Positions 1 to 7,158 of a stretch of DNA of 64,000 nucleotides are shown here, piece after piece. Positions within the stretch are counted from its first letter, which is position 1. Each line of letters starts with the position of its first letter. Origin of the DNA: Pseudomonadota bacterium (GTDB taxonomy: Bacteria; Pseudomonadota; Gammaproteobacteria; Steroidobacterales; Steroidobacteraceae). Under the pieces are notes generated by a model. That model was not told the DNA's origin. It saw nothing but the letters and a program-made list of their open reading frames with translations, and made no database searches. Where the stretch lies: assembly GCA_018241525.1 (NCBI GenBank), contig JAFEDR010000011.1, positions 770,126 to 834,125 of the forward strand, written 5' to 3'. The position numbers and the translations under genes were made by a program.

Positions 1-836
1 TCGTCGACGTTGCGCGGGTCGGCGATCAGCAGGCACGAGCCGCCGTGCAGGAGCTGGCGGAACATGGCCGCCATCAGCGCTGCGATGTGGTAGAGCGGCA
101 GCGCCGTGACGAGCCGGTGCGGCGCGAGCGCGGCCGGCACGAACGGCGCGCTCCAGGCGTGCTGCTGCGCCAGGTCGGCGAGCACGTTGCGCTGGGTCAG
201 CACGGCGCCCTTCGAGACGCCGGTGGTGCCGCCGGTGTACTGCAGGAATGCCGGACTGCCGGGCCCGAGCCGCGGCAGCGGCACCGCGATGCCCTCGCCG
301 GCGGCGAGCGCCGCCTCGAGGTCGAGCCGGCGCGGCCCGCCGCCGTTCGCCGGCGGCGCCCCGGCCGCGGCCCCGTGCAGTGCCCGCGGCCCGACCACCA
401 CCAGCCGCTCGAGCTCGAGCGACGGCAGCGCCGCCTCCACCGCCGGCAGCGCCGGCTCCCAGACCACCAGCGTGCGTGCGCCGGCGTCGCGCAGCTGGTG
501 CACCAGCTCGCGCGCGGTGTAGAGCGGGTTGACGTTGACGACTACCTGCCCGCCGAGCAGCGCGCCGTAGCAGGCCACCGGGTAGGCGAGCACGTTCGGC
601 AGCATCAGCGCGATGCGCTCGCCCGGCGCGACGCCCTCGCGGTGCAGCCAGCCGGCGAAGGCACGCGCCAGCGCGAGGCATTCGCCGAAGCTGAGCGACC
701 GACCGCGCGACCAGAACGCCTCGCGCCCGCGATGCCGTTCGCAATGCTCGACGATCAGCTCCGCCACCGAGCCTTCGCGGATCGGCGGCGACGGGTCGAC
801 CTCGCGCGGGTAGCTCTTCAGCCAGACCGGTTCCAT
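1..836 (-). CDS. fadD: long-chain fatty-acid-CoA ligase, N-terminal part (3' end outside window)
   Basis: This encodes the first ~278 residues of an AMP-forming acyl-CoA synthetase, which would activate fatty acids with ATP and CoA before beta-oxidation. The start is the ATG whose complement lies at 834-836, preceded by a purine-rich GGAGGGGG ribosome site. The product opens MEPVWLKSYPREVDP and contains the family phosphate-binding signature YTGGTTGVSKGA near residue 220, then LYHIAALMA, as in FadD proteins. The adenylation domain continues beyond base 1, so the catalytic C-terminal lid cannot be seen. It is divergent from the MscS gene at 912. FadD is the best fit, but other acyl-CoA ligases of the family (medium-chain, DitJ-like) cannot be excluded from this half. 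Confidence 0.85.
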   Translation of the reverse strand, partial: MEPVWLKSYPREVDPSPPIREGSVAELIVEHCERHRGREAFWSRGRSLSFGECLALARAFAGWLHREGVAPGERIALMLPNVLAYPVACYGALLGGQVVVNVNPLYTARELVHQLRDAGARTLVVWEPALPAVEAALPSLELERLVVVGPRALHGAAAGAPPANGGGPRRLDLEAALAAGEGIAVPLPRLGPGSPAFLQYTGGTTGVSKGAVLTQRNVLADLAQQHAWSAPFVPAALAPHRLVTALPLYHIAALMAAMFRQLLHGGSCLLIADPRNVD

Positions 837-898
837 GCACCCCCTCCGCGGCGCCGCATTCTGGCACGGCCGGTGGCCGGTGCGCGGCCGCGCCTGCC

Positions 899-904
899 TA
901 TAAT
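899..904 (+). promoter_or_regulatory. -10 hexamer for the MscS gene, suggesting a leaderless transcript
   Basis: A perfect TATAAT stands 7 nt before the ATG at 912. Transcription from this box would begin at or next to the start codon, and no Shine-Dalgarno sequence lies between. No convincing -35 hexamer is visible. Confidence 0.5.
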
Positions 905-911
905 CCGCGCC

Positions 912-1955
912 ATGAGCGATCTGCTGCACCGCATCGGGCTCGACCCCGACCGGCTCCTGTTCGGCAACCCGCTGAGCGACTGGACCTACGCGCTCGGGCT
1001 CGGCGTCGCGACCTTCCTGGCGCTGCTGTTCGTGTACCGGCAGCTGTCCGCCCGTGCCCGTTCGGTGGCCGGCAACGAGCTGCCGCGCGGGCTGCGCCTG
1101 CTGCTGCGCCTGCTCCGCCGGACCCGGATCTCCACGCTGCTCGCGCTGTCGCTGCTGGCCGGCTCGAAGTACCTCGACCTCGGCACGCGCGCCGAGCGGG
1201 TGACCACCGGCGTGATCGTGGTGCTGGTCGGTGTGCAGCTCGGGCTGTGGGCCTCGACCGCGGTGCGCTTCTACCTCGAGGACGAGGCCGGCGGCCGCGG
1301 CCATCGCTCGCAGACCATGGTCACGATCCTGCAGTTCGTGGCCAACCTCGCGATCTGGTCGATCGTCGTGCTGCTCGCGCTCGACAACCTCGGCGTGCAG
1401 GTCAAGGCGCTGCTGACCGGCCTCGGCATCGGCGGCATCGCGGTCGCGCTCGCGGTGCAGAACGTGCTCGGTGACCTGTTCGCGTCGGTGTCGATCGCGC
1501 TCGACAAGCCGTTCGAGATCGGCGACACGCTGACGCTCGAGTCCGGCTTCACCGGCGCGGTCGAGGCGATCGGCATCAAGAGCACGCGCCTGCGGAGCAC
1601 GAGCGGCGAACAGATCGTGCTCGCCAATGCCGAGCTCGTGAAGGCCCGGATCCGCAACTACGGCCGCCTGCCCGAGCGGCGCTCGGTGTTCCGCTTCGTG
1701 ATCGCGCTCGGCACGCCCGCGGCGAGCCTCGCCGCGGTGCCGGAGATCGTGCGCGCCGCGATCGCCGCGGCGACGGATGCGCGCTTCGAGCGCGCGCACC
1801 TGGTCGGCTTCGTGCCGCGCGGCCCGGAGTTCGAGGCGGTGTTCTCGGTGGCGGGCGACGACTACGCGCGCTTCCTGAACGCGCAGCAGGCGATCCACCT
1901 CGGCATCGCCGCGGAACTCGAGCGACGCGGCATCCGGCTGGCGCCGCCCGTTTGA
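912..1955 (+). CDS. small-conductance mechanosensitive channel, MscS family
   Basis: A 347-residue inner-membrane protein of the MscS family, which opens under membrane tension and releases solutes during osmotic downshock. Hydrophobic segments lie at about residues 25-45, 75-95, 100-120 and 140-165. They are followed by the Gly/Ala-rich pore helix GLGIGGIAVALAVQNVLGDL at about 170-190 and the Sm-like beta domain (DKPFEIGD, then NYGRLPERR). The start is the ATG at 912. An open frame extends upstream to 45, but its product has no family character there and it lies antisense to fadD. The stop overlaps the TTG start of the cytochrome c gene, so the two are probably co-translated. Confidence 0.9.
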   Translation: MSDLLHRIGLDPDRLLFGNPLSDWTYALGLGVATFLALLFVYRQLSARARSVAGNELPRGLRLLLRLLRRTRISTLLALSLLAGSKYLDLGTRAERVTTGVIVVLVGVQLGLWASTAVRFYLEDEAGGRGHRSQTMVTILQFVANLAIWSIVVLLALDNLGVQVKALLTGLGIGGIAVALAVQNVLGDLFASVSIALDKPFEIGDTLTLESGFTGAVEAIGIKSTRLRSTSGEQIVLANAELVKARIRNYGRLPERRSVFRFVIALGTPAASLAAVPEIVRAAIAAATDARFERAHLVGFVPRGPEFEAVFSVAGDDYARFLNAQQAIHLGIAAELERRGIRLAPPV

Positions 1956-2929
1956 GCGTCACGCGCGGCACGATCGCGCTCTGCCTCGCGCTCGCGGCGG
2001 CGGGCTGCCGGACCGCGCCGCCCGCGGCGGCGCCTGCGGCCGCGCCGGCCTGGGCGTATCCGCGCTCGGCGCCCGTGGCGGCCGACCCCGGCGACCCGGA
2101 TGAAGCCGTCGGCGTGCCCGGCAGCCCGGTGCGCATCGCGCGTCGCGACTTCGAAGGCTGGTTCACTGCGCCCGACTGGTTCCCCGCCGCGCACGCCCCG
2201 CCGCCCGCGGTGGTGACGCGCGGCGTGCCGCCGGACGTCTATGCCTGCGGCTACTGCCATACGCCGGGCGGCCAGGGACGACCCGAGAACGCGGCGCTCG
2301 CGGGACTCCCGGCCACCTACATCCGCTCGACGCTGGCCGATATGGCGAGCGGCGAGCGGCGCAGCGCGGCGCCGCAGCCGGACGTACCGGCGGCGCGCAT
2401 GGCGCGGATCGCCGCGCATGCCTCGGCCGCCGACATCGACGCGGCCGCCGAGTACTTCGCGCACGAGCGGCTCGGCACCCGGGTGGTGGTGCACGAAGCC
2501 GCGCGCGTGCCGCGGCTGCGGGTCTACGCGATGCTGTACGGCTACGATCCGGCCGGCGGCGACGAGCCGCTCGACGGCAGGCTGCTCGAGGTCGCAAGCG
2601 ACATCGTGCGTCACGAGCGGCACGACGAGCGGGTGCTGTACGACCTGTACGTGCCGCCCGGCAGCCTCGCGCGCGGCGCGACGCTGGTGCGCGACGGCAC
2701 GGTCCGCGCGCCGGCCTGCGCGACCTGCCACGGCGCGGACCTGCGCGGCGCGGCGGTCGGTCCGCCGCTCGCCGGGCGCTTCGGCTCGTACCTGCTGCGC
2801 CAGCTGCTGGCGTTCCGGGCCGGCACGCGCGCCGGCGGGCACGCCGCGCCGATGCAGGCGGTGGTCGCCGGGCTGTCGTTCGAGGACCTGGTCGCGGCGT
2901 CGGCCTACGCCGCCTCGCTGCCGCCCTGA
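1952..2929 (+). CDS. dihaem cytochrome c family lipoprotein
   Basis: A 325-residue exported protein with two haem-attachment motifs, CGYCH near residue 99 and CATCH near residue 256. It would be a periplasmic or membrane-anchored electron carrier of the cytochrome c4/c553 type. The N-terminus is a short hydrophobic signal ending LAAAGC, a credible lipobox. The long spacer between the haem motifs and the GADLRGAAVGPPLAGR stretch after the second suggest two cytochrome domains. The start is a TTG overlapping the stop of the MscS gene by 4 nt. No oxidase or dehydrogenase partner is adjacent, so its redox partner is unknown. Confidence 0.75.
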   Translation: MSVTRGTIALCLALAAAGCRTAPPAAAPAAAPAWAYPRSAPVAADPGDPDEAVGVPGSPVRIARRDFEGWFTAPDWFPAAHAPPPAVVTRGVPPDVYACGYCHTPGGQGRPENAALAGLPATYIRSTLADMASGERRSAAPQPDVPAARMARIAAHASAADIDAAAEYFAHERLGTRVVVHEAARVPRLRVYAMLYGYDPAGGDEPLDGRLLEVASDIVRHERHDERVLYDLYVPPGSLARGATLVRDGTVRAPACATCHGADLRGAAVGPPLAGRFGSYLLRQLLAFRAGTRAGGHAAPMQAVVAGLSFEDLVAASAYAASLPP

Positions 2930-2936
2930 CGCGGGT

Positions 2937-3902
2937 TCAGTGCGCCGCCGGCCGCGACGTGTCGAGGGTGCCGACGAGGTCGGCGACCGAGGCGAAGCCC
3001 TGCTCGGCGAGGTAGGCGGCGATGCCGGCGTTGATCTTGCGGCACACGAGCGGATCGTAGAAGAGCGCGGTGCCGACGCCGACCGCGCTCGCGCCGGCGA
3101 TCAGGAACTCGACGGCGTCGGTCGCCGAGACGATGCCGCCCTGGCCGATGATCGGCACGCGGTGGCGCTTCGCGACCTCGTAGACCTGGTGCACCTTCAA
3201 GAGCGCGATCGGCTTGATCGCCGGGCCCGACAGCCCGCCCTGCACGTTGCCGATCACCGGCCGGCGCGTGCGCGCGTCGATCGCCATGCCCATCACGGTG
3301 TTGATGACCGCGAGCCCGTCGCTGCCGGCCTCGATGCACAGCCGCGCGTTCTCGCGGATGTCGGTCTGGTTCGGCGAGAGCTTGGTGATCAGCGGCTTGC
3401 GGGTCACCGCGCGACACGCGGCGACCACCCGCGCGCTCATGTCCGGGTAGTTGCCGAACTGCACGCCGCCTTCCTTGACGTTCGGGCAGGAGATGTTGAT
3501 CTCCATCGCGTCGATCGGCGAGTCGTCGAAGCGCCGCACGACCTCGACGTACTCCTCGATCGTGCTGCCGGAGACGTTGGCGATGAAGCGCGTCTCGCGG
3601 AAGTCGAGCTCCGGCAGGATCTTCGTGACCACCTGCGCGGCACCCGGGTTCTGCAGCCCGATCGCGTTCAGCATGCCCATCGGCGTCTCGTAGACGCGGT
3701 GCGGCGGGTTACCGAGCCGCGCCTGGCCGGTCGTGCCCTTGAGCACCACCGCGCCGCAGTCCGCATTCGAGAAGCCCTCGACGCGGGTGTACTCCTCGCC
3801 GAAGCCGACGCAGCCGGACAGCAGCACGATCGGCGAGGCGAAGCTGAGGCCGCAGAAGGTCGTCGCGAGCGACGCGGGCGGGGCTTCACGGACGGCGGCC
3901 AT
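2937..3902 (-). CDS. pyrD: dihydroorotate dehydrogenase, class 1B catalytic subunit type
   Basis: A 321-residue FMN TIM-barrel enzyme predicted to oxidise dihydroorotate to orotate in pyrimidine synthesis. The class 1 signature NISCPNVKEGG holds the catalytic-base cysteine at residue 139. The later segments GGLSGPAIKPIAL and IIGQGGIVSATDA bind FMN phosphate. These match the cytosolic NAD-linked PyrDB group of Gram-positive bacteria better than the membrane-bound class 2 enzyme usual in gammaproteobacteria. The class 1B partner PyrK (FAD/2Fe-2S) is not in this window. Convergent with the cytochrome gene and divergent from trmL. The gene could serve as a second dihydroorotate dehydrogenase or act on another pyrimidine. 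Confidence 0.8.
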   Translation of the reverse strand: MAAVREAPPASLATTFCGLSFASPIVLLSGCVGFGEEYTRVEGFSNADCGAVVLKGTTGQARLGNPPHRVYETPMGMLNAIGLQNPGAAQVVTKILPELDFRETRFIANVSGSTIEEYVEVVRRFDDSPIDAMEINISCPNVKEGGVQFGNYPDMSARVVAACRAVTRKPLITKLSPNQTDIRENARLCIEAGSDGLAVINTVMGMAIDARTRRPVIGNVQGGLSGPAIKPIALLKVHQVYEVAKRHRVPIIGQGGIVSATDAVEFLIAGASAVGVGTALFYDPLVCRKINAGIAAYLAEQGFASVADLVGTLDTSRPAAH

Positions 3903-3908
3903 GCGAGG

Positions 3909-3914
3909 ATTATA
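3909..3914 (-). promoter_or_regulatory. -10 hexamer for pyrD, suggesting a leaderless transcript
   Basis: On the minus strand a perfect TATAAT ends 6 nt before the pyrD ATG (complement at 3900-3902). The start site would fall on the start codon, and there is no room for a Shine-Dalgarno sequence. Confidence 0.5.
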
Positions 3915-3940
3915 GCCGCTGCCCTGGGGGCCCCGGCCGC

Positions 3941-4408
3941 ATGTTCGACATCATCCTGCACGAGCCCGAGATCCCGCCGAACACCGGCAACGCCATCCGC
4001 CTCGCCGCCAACACCGGCTGCCGCCTGCACCTCGTGCACCCGCTCGGGTTCTCGATCGACGACGCGCAGGTGCGTCGCGCCGGGCTCGATTACCACGAGA
4101 TGGCGCGGGTGCGCGACTACCCGGACCTCGCGGCCTGCCTCGCGGCGCTCGCGCCGCGCCGACTCTACGCGGTCGAGACCGGCGGCACGCGCCGCTACAG
4201 CGAGGTGCGCTTCGAGCCGGGTGACGCACTGCTGTTCGGCCGCGAGACCACCGGACTGCCGCCGGCGGTGCTGGCCTCGCTGCCGCCGGAGACGGTGATC
4301 AGCATCCCGATGCGCCCCGGTAACCGCAGCGTCAACCTGTCGAACGCGGTGGCGCTGGTCGTCTACGAGGCCTGGCGGCAGAACGGCTTTGCGATGACGG
4401 CGCCGTGA
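3941..4408 (+). CDS. trmL: tRNA (cytidine/uridine-34-2'-O)-methyltransferase TrmL
   Basis: A 155-residue SPOUT-class methyltransferase that 2'-O-methylates the wobble base of tRNA-Leu isoacceptors using S-adenosylmethionine. The length matches E. coli TrmL (157). The family motifs are in order: EPEIPPNTGNAIRLAANTG near the N-terminus, FGRETTGLP in the middle, and IPMRPGNRSVNLSNAVALVVYEAWRQ, minus its last residues, in the SAM-binding trefoil knot at the C-terminus. It lies next to gpsA-secB-grxC, as in other gammaproteobacteria. The stop overlaps the GTG of the next gene. Confidence 0.93.
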   Translation: MFDIILHEPEIPPNTGNAIRLAANTGCRLHLVHPLGFSIDDAQVRRAGLDYHEMARVRDYPDLAACLAALAPRRLYAVETGGTRRYSEVRFEPGDALLFGRETTGLPPAVLASLPPETVISIPMRPGNRSVNLSNAVALVVYEAWRQNGFAMTAP

Positions 4409-4773
4409 GCGCGCCCTCGCTGCGCGAGCGCCTGGGTCCGCTCGCGATGGCGGGCGTGCGGCTCGCGGCCGGCGCGCTAGTCGCCGCCCGGCCGCTCTGG
4501 TACCTGCTGGCGCCCGCGACGCCGCTCGCGAACGCGGTGCCGGTCGCGGTCCGCACGGCGCTCGCGCTCGTGACCGTGCTCGGCCTCGGCGCGTTCGCCT
4601 GGCCGCGCAGCAGTCTGCATGGATTCGGGGTGCTCGCCGCGTCGCTGGTCGCCGGCGAGATGCTCGGCCGCTACGGCGGCGCGCCGGCGCGCGACCTCGC
4701 GCCGGGGCTCGCCGTGCTCGGCGTGCTGGCTGCCGGTGAGTGGCTGACGCGGCGGCTGCGCGCGCCGCGCTGA
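4405..4773 (+). CDS. small membrane protein of unknown function
   Basis: A 122-residue protein with no family I recognise. It has about three hydrophobic stretches (near residues 13-35, 47-70 and 73-110), separated by Arg-containing loops, and ends in a basic tail (TRRLRAPR). It starts at a GTG overlapping the trmL stop by 4 nt, so it is very likely translated from the trmL mRNA. It is convergent with gpsA and only 6 nt from its stop. Codon use resembles its neighbours, which supports a real gene. Confidence 0.6.
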   Translation: MSAPSLRERLGPLAMAGVRLAAGALVAARPLWYLLAPATPLANAVPVAVRTALALVTVLGLGAFAWPRSSLHGFGVLAASLVAGEMLGRYGGAPARDLAPGLAVLGVLAAGEWLTRRLRAPR

Positions 4774-4779
4774 GGGCGG

Positions 4780-5802
4780 CTACTCGGGTCGCAGCTCGCG
4801 GCCCATCAGGGCGCGCACCGCCTCGCGGACATCGCGGCCCTCGTAGAGGATCGCGTGCACCTGCTCGGCAATCGGCATCTCGACGCCGGCGCGCGCGGCC
4901 GCCGCGCGCACCGCGCGCGCCGCCTGCACGCCCTCGACCACCTGGCCGATCTCGCGCTGCGCCTCGGCGGCCGTGCGGCCGGCGGCGATCGCGAGCCCGA
5001 AACGGCGATTGCGCGACTGGTCGTCGGTACAGGTCAGCACCAGGTCGCCGAGCGCGGCGAGGCCCATGAAAGTCTCGGCGCGCGCGCCGAGCGCGAGCCC
5101 GAGCCGGGTCATCTCGGCGAGGCCGCGGGTGATCAGCGCGATGCGGGTATTGGCACCGAAGCCCATGCCGTCGGCGATGCCGGTGCCGATCGCGAGCACG
5201 TTCTTGACGGCGCCGCCGACCTCGACGCCCACGATGTCGGGCGAGGTGTAGGCGCGGAAGTTCTGGCCGGAGAGCGCCTGCGCGAGCTCCGCCGCGAACT
5301 CCGCGTCCGGCGAGGCGACCGTCATCGCTGTCGGCAGGCCCCGGCCGACCTCGCGCGCGAAGGTCGGCCCCGACAGCACCGCGATCGGCACGCCGGCGCC
5401 GAGCACCGCGCGCGCGACCTGGTGCGGCAGGAGCCCGGACTCGAGCTCGAAGCCCTTGGTGGCCCAGGCGACGCGCTGGCCCGGCGCGAGCTGCGGCGCG
5501 AGCCGCTCGAGCGTCGGGCGCAGCGCGTGGCTCGGCACGGCGATCAGTACGTCGACGGCGCCGGCCACGGCGCGCTCGAAGTCGGGCTCGACCGCGAGCG
5601 CGGCCGGGAACGGTGCCTCAGGCAGGTAGCGGGCGTTGCAGCGCTCGGCGGCGAGCCGCAGCGTCGCCTCGCGATCGCGCCCCCACAGCACGGTCGGGTG
5701 GCCGGCGCGCGCGAACTGGATCGCGAGCGCCGTGCCCCAGGAGCCCGCGCCGAGCACGGCGATCGGCACCGCGGGTGCCGCCGTGCCCGGACGCTCGGCC
5801 AT
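4780..5802 (-). CDS. gpsA: glycerol-3-phosphate dehydrogenase [NAD(P)+]
   Basis: A 340-residue cytosolic enzyme that reduces dihydroxyacetone phosphate to sn-glycerol-3-phosphate for phospholipid synthesis. The Rossmann motif VLGAGSWGTALA lies at residues 16-27. The substrate-site signature GGAVKNVLAIGTGIADG (catalytic lysine) and the later DLVLTCTDDQSRNRRFG motif are intact, and the length is typical. It is the last gene of a minus-strand run with secB, grxC and a rhodanese gene, spaced 21 nt from secB. This is the conserved enterobacterial order. Confidence 0.95.
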   Translation of the reverse strand: MAERPGTAAPAVPIAVLGAGSWGTALAIQFARAGHPTVLWGRDREATLRLAAERCNARYLPEAPFPAALAVEPDFERAVAGAVDVLIAVPSHALRPTLERLAPQLAPGQRVAWATKGFELESGLLPHQVARAVLGAGVPIAVLSGPTFAREVGRGLPTAMTVASPDAEFAAELAQALSGQNFRAYTSPDIVGVEVGGAVKNVLAIGTGIADGMGFGANTRIALITRGLAEMTRLGLALGARAETFMGLAALGDLVLTCTDDQSRNRRFGLAIAAGRTAAEAQREIGQVVEGVQAARAVRAAAARAGVEMPIAEQVHAILYEGRDVREAVRALMGRELRPE

Positions 5803-5823
5803 CGGGCGCCGCCCGCCCGGGTC

Positions 5824-6318
5824 TCAGTTGACCGCGGGCTGCGGCGCCGCGCCGCGTGCGGCCTGGTCGAGCGACTGCTGGAACAGCGCGTCGAAGTTCA
5901 CCGGCGGCAGCAGGAACGGCGGGAAGCCGCCGCGCAGGATCAGGTCGGACACCGACTGACGCGCGTACGGGAACAGCACCGCCGGGCAGAACGAGCCGAT
6001 GATCCGGCGCGCGTCTTCCTCGCGGTAGCCGCGGATCAGGAAGATGCCGCCCTGCTTGACCTCGACCAGGTACGCGACCTTGTCGGCGATCTTCGCCTCG
6101 AGCGTGATCGTCAGGATCACCTCGTGCATGTTGTCGGCGACCGTCGTGCCCGAGGTGTTCATGTTGAGGTTGAACTGCGGGTTCCACTCGGCGACCTGCA
6201 GGTTCGGGCCGGAGGGCGCCTCGAACGACGCGTCCTTCACGTAGATGTTCTGCAGGACGAGGTCCTGCGAGTTCGGGTCGATGACCGGCGCCGCGCCGGT
6301 CGGGTTCGGATCTGACAT
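5824..6318 (-). CDS. secB: protein-export chaperone SecB
   Basis: A 164-residue cytosolic chaperone that keeps precursor proteins unfolded and passes them to SecA. The conserved SecB core is clear: QNIYVKDASFEAPSGP near residue 25, then VYLVEVKQGGIFLIRGY-like sequence (here KVAYLVEVKQGGIF), and RQSVSDLILRGGFPPFLLPPVNFDALF near the C-terminus, of which shorter parts suffice for recognition. The start ATG has a GGA-rich ribosome site. It lies between grxC and gpsA, as in E. coli, and its acidic tetrameric form is standard for Proteobacteria. Confidence 0.95.
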   Translation of the reverse strand: MSDPNPTGAAPVIDPNSQDLVLQNIYVKDASFEAPSGPNLQVAEWNPQFNLNMNTSGTTVADNMHEVILTITLEAKIADKVAYLVEVKQGGIFLIRGYREEDARRIIGSFCPAVLFPYARQSVSDLILRGGFPPFLLPPVNFDALFQQSLDQAARGAAPQPAVN

Positions 6319-6370
6319 GGGATCGTCCTGTGCTGGTTCGAGTGGCGAAGGGAAACGGGTGGCGGGGCGT

Positions 6371-6640
6371 TCAGCCGGCGCGCCGGCCGAGCAGCCGGTC
6401 GAGCTCGCCGCGATCCTCGAGGTCGCGCAGCTCGTCCGAGCCGCCGATCGCGCGGTCGCCGATGAAGATCTGCGGCACGGTGCGCCGGCCGCCGCTGCGC
6501 TCGATCATCTCGCCGCGGCGCTCGGGCTCGGCCTCGACGTCGATCTCGGTCCAGGCGATGCCCTTGCGCTCGAGCAGCGCGCGCGCGCGCGCGCAGTACG
6601 GGCACCAGCCGGTCGTGTACATCGTGACCTCGGGCGTCAC
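6371..6640 (-). CDS. grxC: glutaredoxin 3
   Basis: An 89-residue glutaredoxin that reduces disulfides with glutathione. The dithiol active site CPYC is at residues 13-16, in the context TTGWCPYCARA. The glutathione-binding motifs TVPQIFIGD (cis-proline) and the GGSDEL turn are present. It is separated by only 4 nt from the upstream rhodanese gene, so the two are almost certainly co-transcribed. The order rhodanese-grxC-secB-gpsA is widely conserved. Confidence 0.93.
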   Translation of the reverse strand: MTPEVTMYTTGWCPYCARARALLERKGIAWTEIDVEAEPERRGEMIERSGGRRTVPQIFIGDRAIGGSDELRDLEDRGELDRLLGRRAG

Positions 6641-6644
6641 GGTC

Positions 6645-7067
6645 TCAGTCCTTCACGACCGGCAGGTTCTCCTGCCGCCACGCCGCGAGGCCGCCGCGCA
6701 GGTTGTAGGCCTTCGTGAACCCGAGCCGGCCGAGGTGGCGCGCGGCGGAGCCGGCGGTCATGCCGTTGTCGCAGTAGGCGATGATCGCCTTCTCCTTGAA
6801 GCGCTCGAGCGACTGCGCACCGTTCGCGATCGCCTCGCCCGGCACGTGGCGGGCGCCGCCGATGTGCCCGGCCTCGAACGCCTCCTTGCCGCGGATGTCG
6901 ACCAGCAGCGCGCCGCCGTTCAGCAGGCGCACGGCGTCAGCCGGCGTGATCGAGCCGAACGCCGCGGTGCGTGCCCGGAACTCGTAGACGAACACGAGCA
7001 CCGCGAGCACGACCGCGAGTGCGACGAGCGCGTAATGGTGGGTCGCGTACTGGAGAAACTGCTGCAT
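6645..7067 (-). CDS. membrane-anchored rhodanese-like protein (YibN type)
   Basis: A 140-residue protein with one N-terminal membrane helix (residues ~12-30, ALVALAVVLAVLVFVYEF) followed by a single rhodanese domain. The putative persulfide-carrying cysteine is C99 in the loop YCDNGMTAG. The conserved LVDIRGKEAFEAGHIGGA segment precedes it. Members transfer sulfane sulfur, but the physiological acceptor of YibN-type proteins is not settled. The start is the ATG at 7067: upstream codons in the same frame run into the promoter. It is the first gene of the grxC-secB-gpsA operon. Confidence 0.88.
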   Translation of the reverse strand: MQQFLQYATHHYALVALAVVLAVLVFVYEFRARTAAFGSITPADAVRLLNGGALLVDIRGKEAFEAGHIGGARHVPGEAIANGAQSLERFKEKAIIAYCDNGMTAGSAARHLGRLGFTKAYNLRGGLAAWRQENLPVVKD

Positions 7068-7109
7068 GGTCAGGCACTTCGGCCACCCGGCGGGGCAGGG
7101 CGGCCCACC

Positions 7110-7115
7110 ATTATA
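7110..7115 (-). promoter_or_regulatory. extended -10 promoter for the rhodanese-grxC-secB-gpsA operon
   Basis: The minus strand reads TGCTATAAT, a perfect -10 hexamer with the extended TGn element. The start site would lie about 36 nt upstream of the rhodanese ATG. No TTGACA-like -35 is found at 16-18 nt, which is usual for extended -10 promoters. Confidence 0.5.
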
Positions 7116-7145
7116 GCAGCCGGTCGCGCGCCACCGGGCTTCCGC

Positions 7146-7151
7146 TAGAGT
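7146..7151 (+). promoter_or_regulatory. -10-like hexamer 7 nt before the envC start
   Basis: TAGAGT precedes the GTG at 7159 by 7 nt. It matches the -10 consensus at four of six positions. Its position repeats the pattern seen at mscS, pyrD and uvrD. Taken alone it would be weak. Confidence 0.3.
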
Positions 7152-7158
7152 ACCGGCC

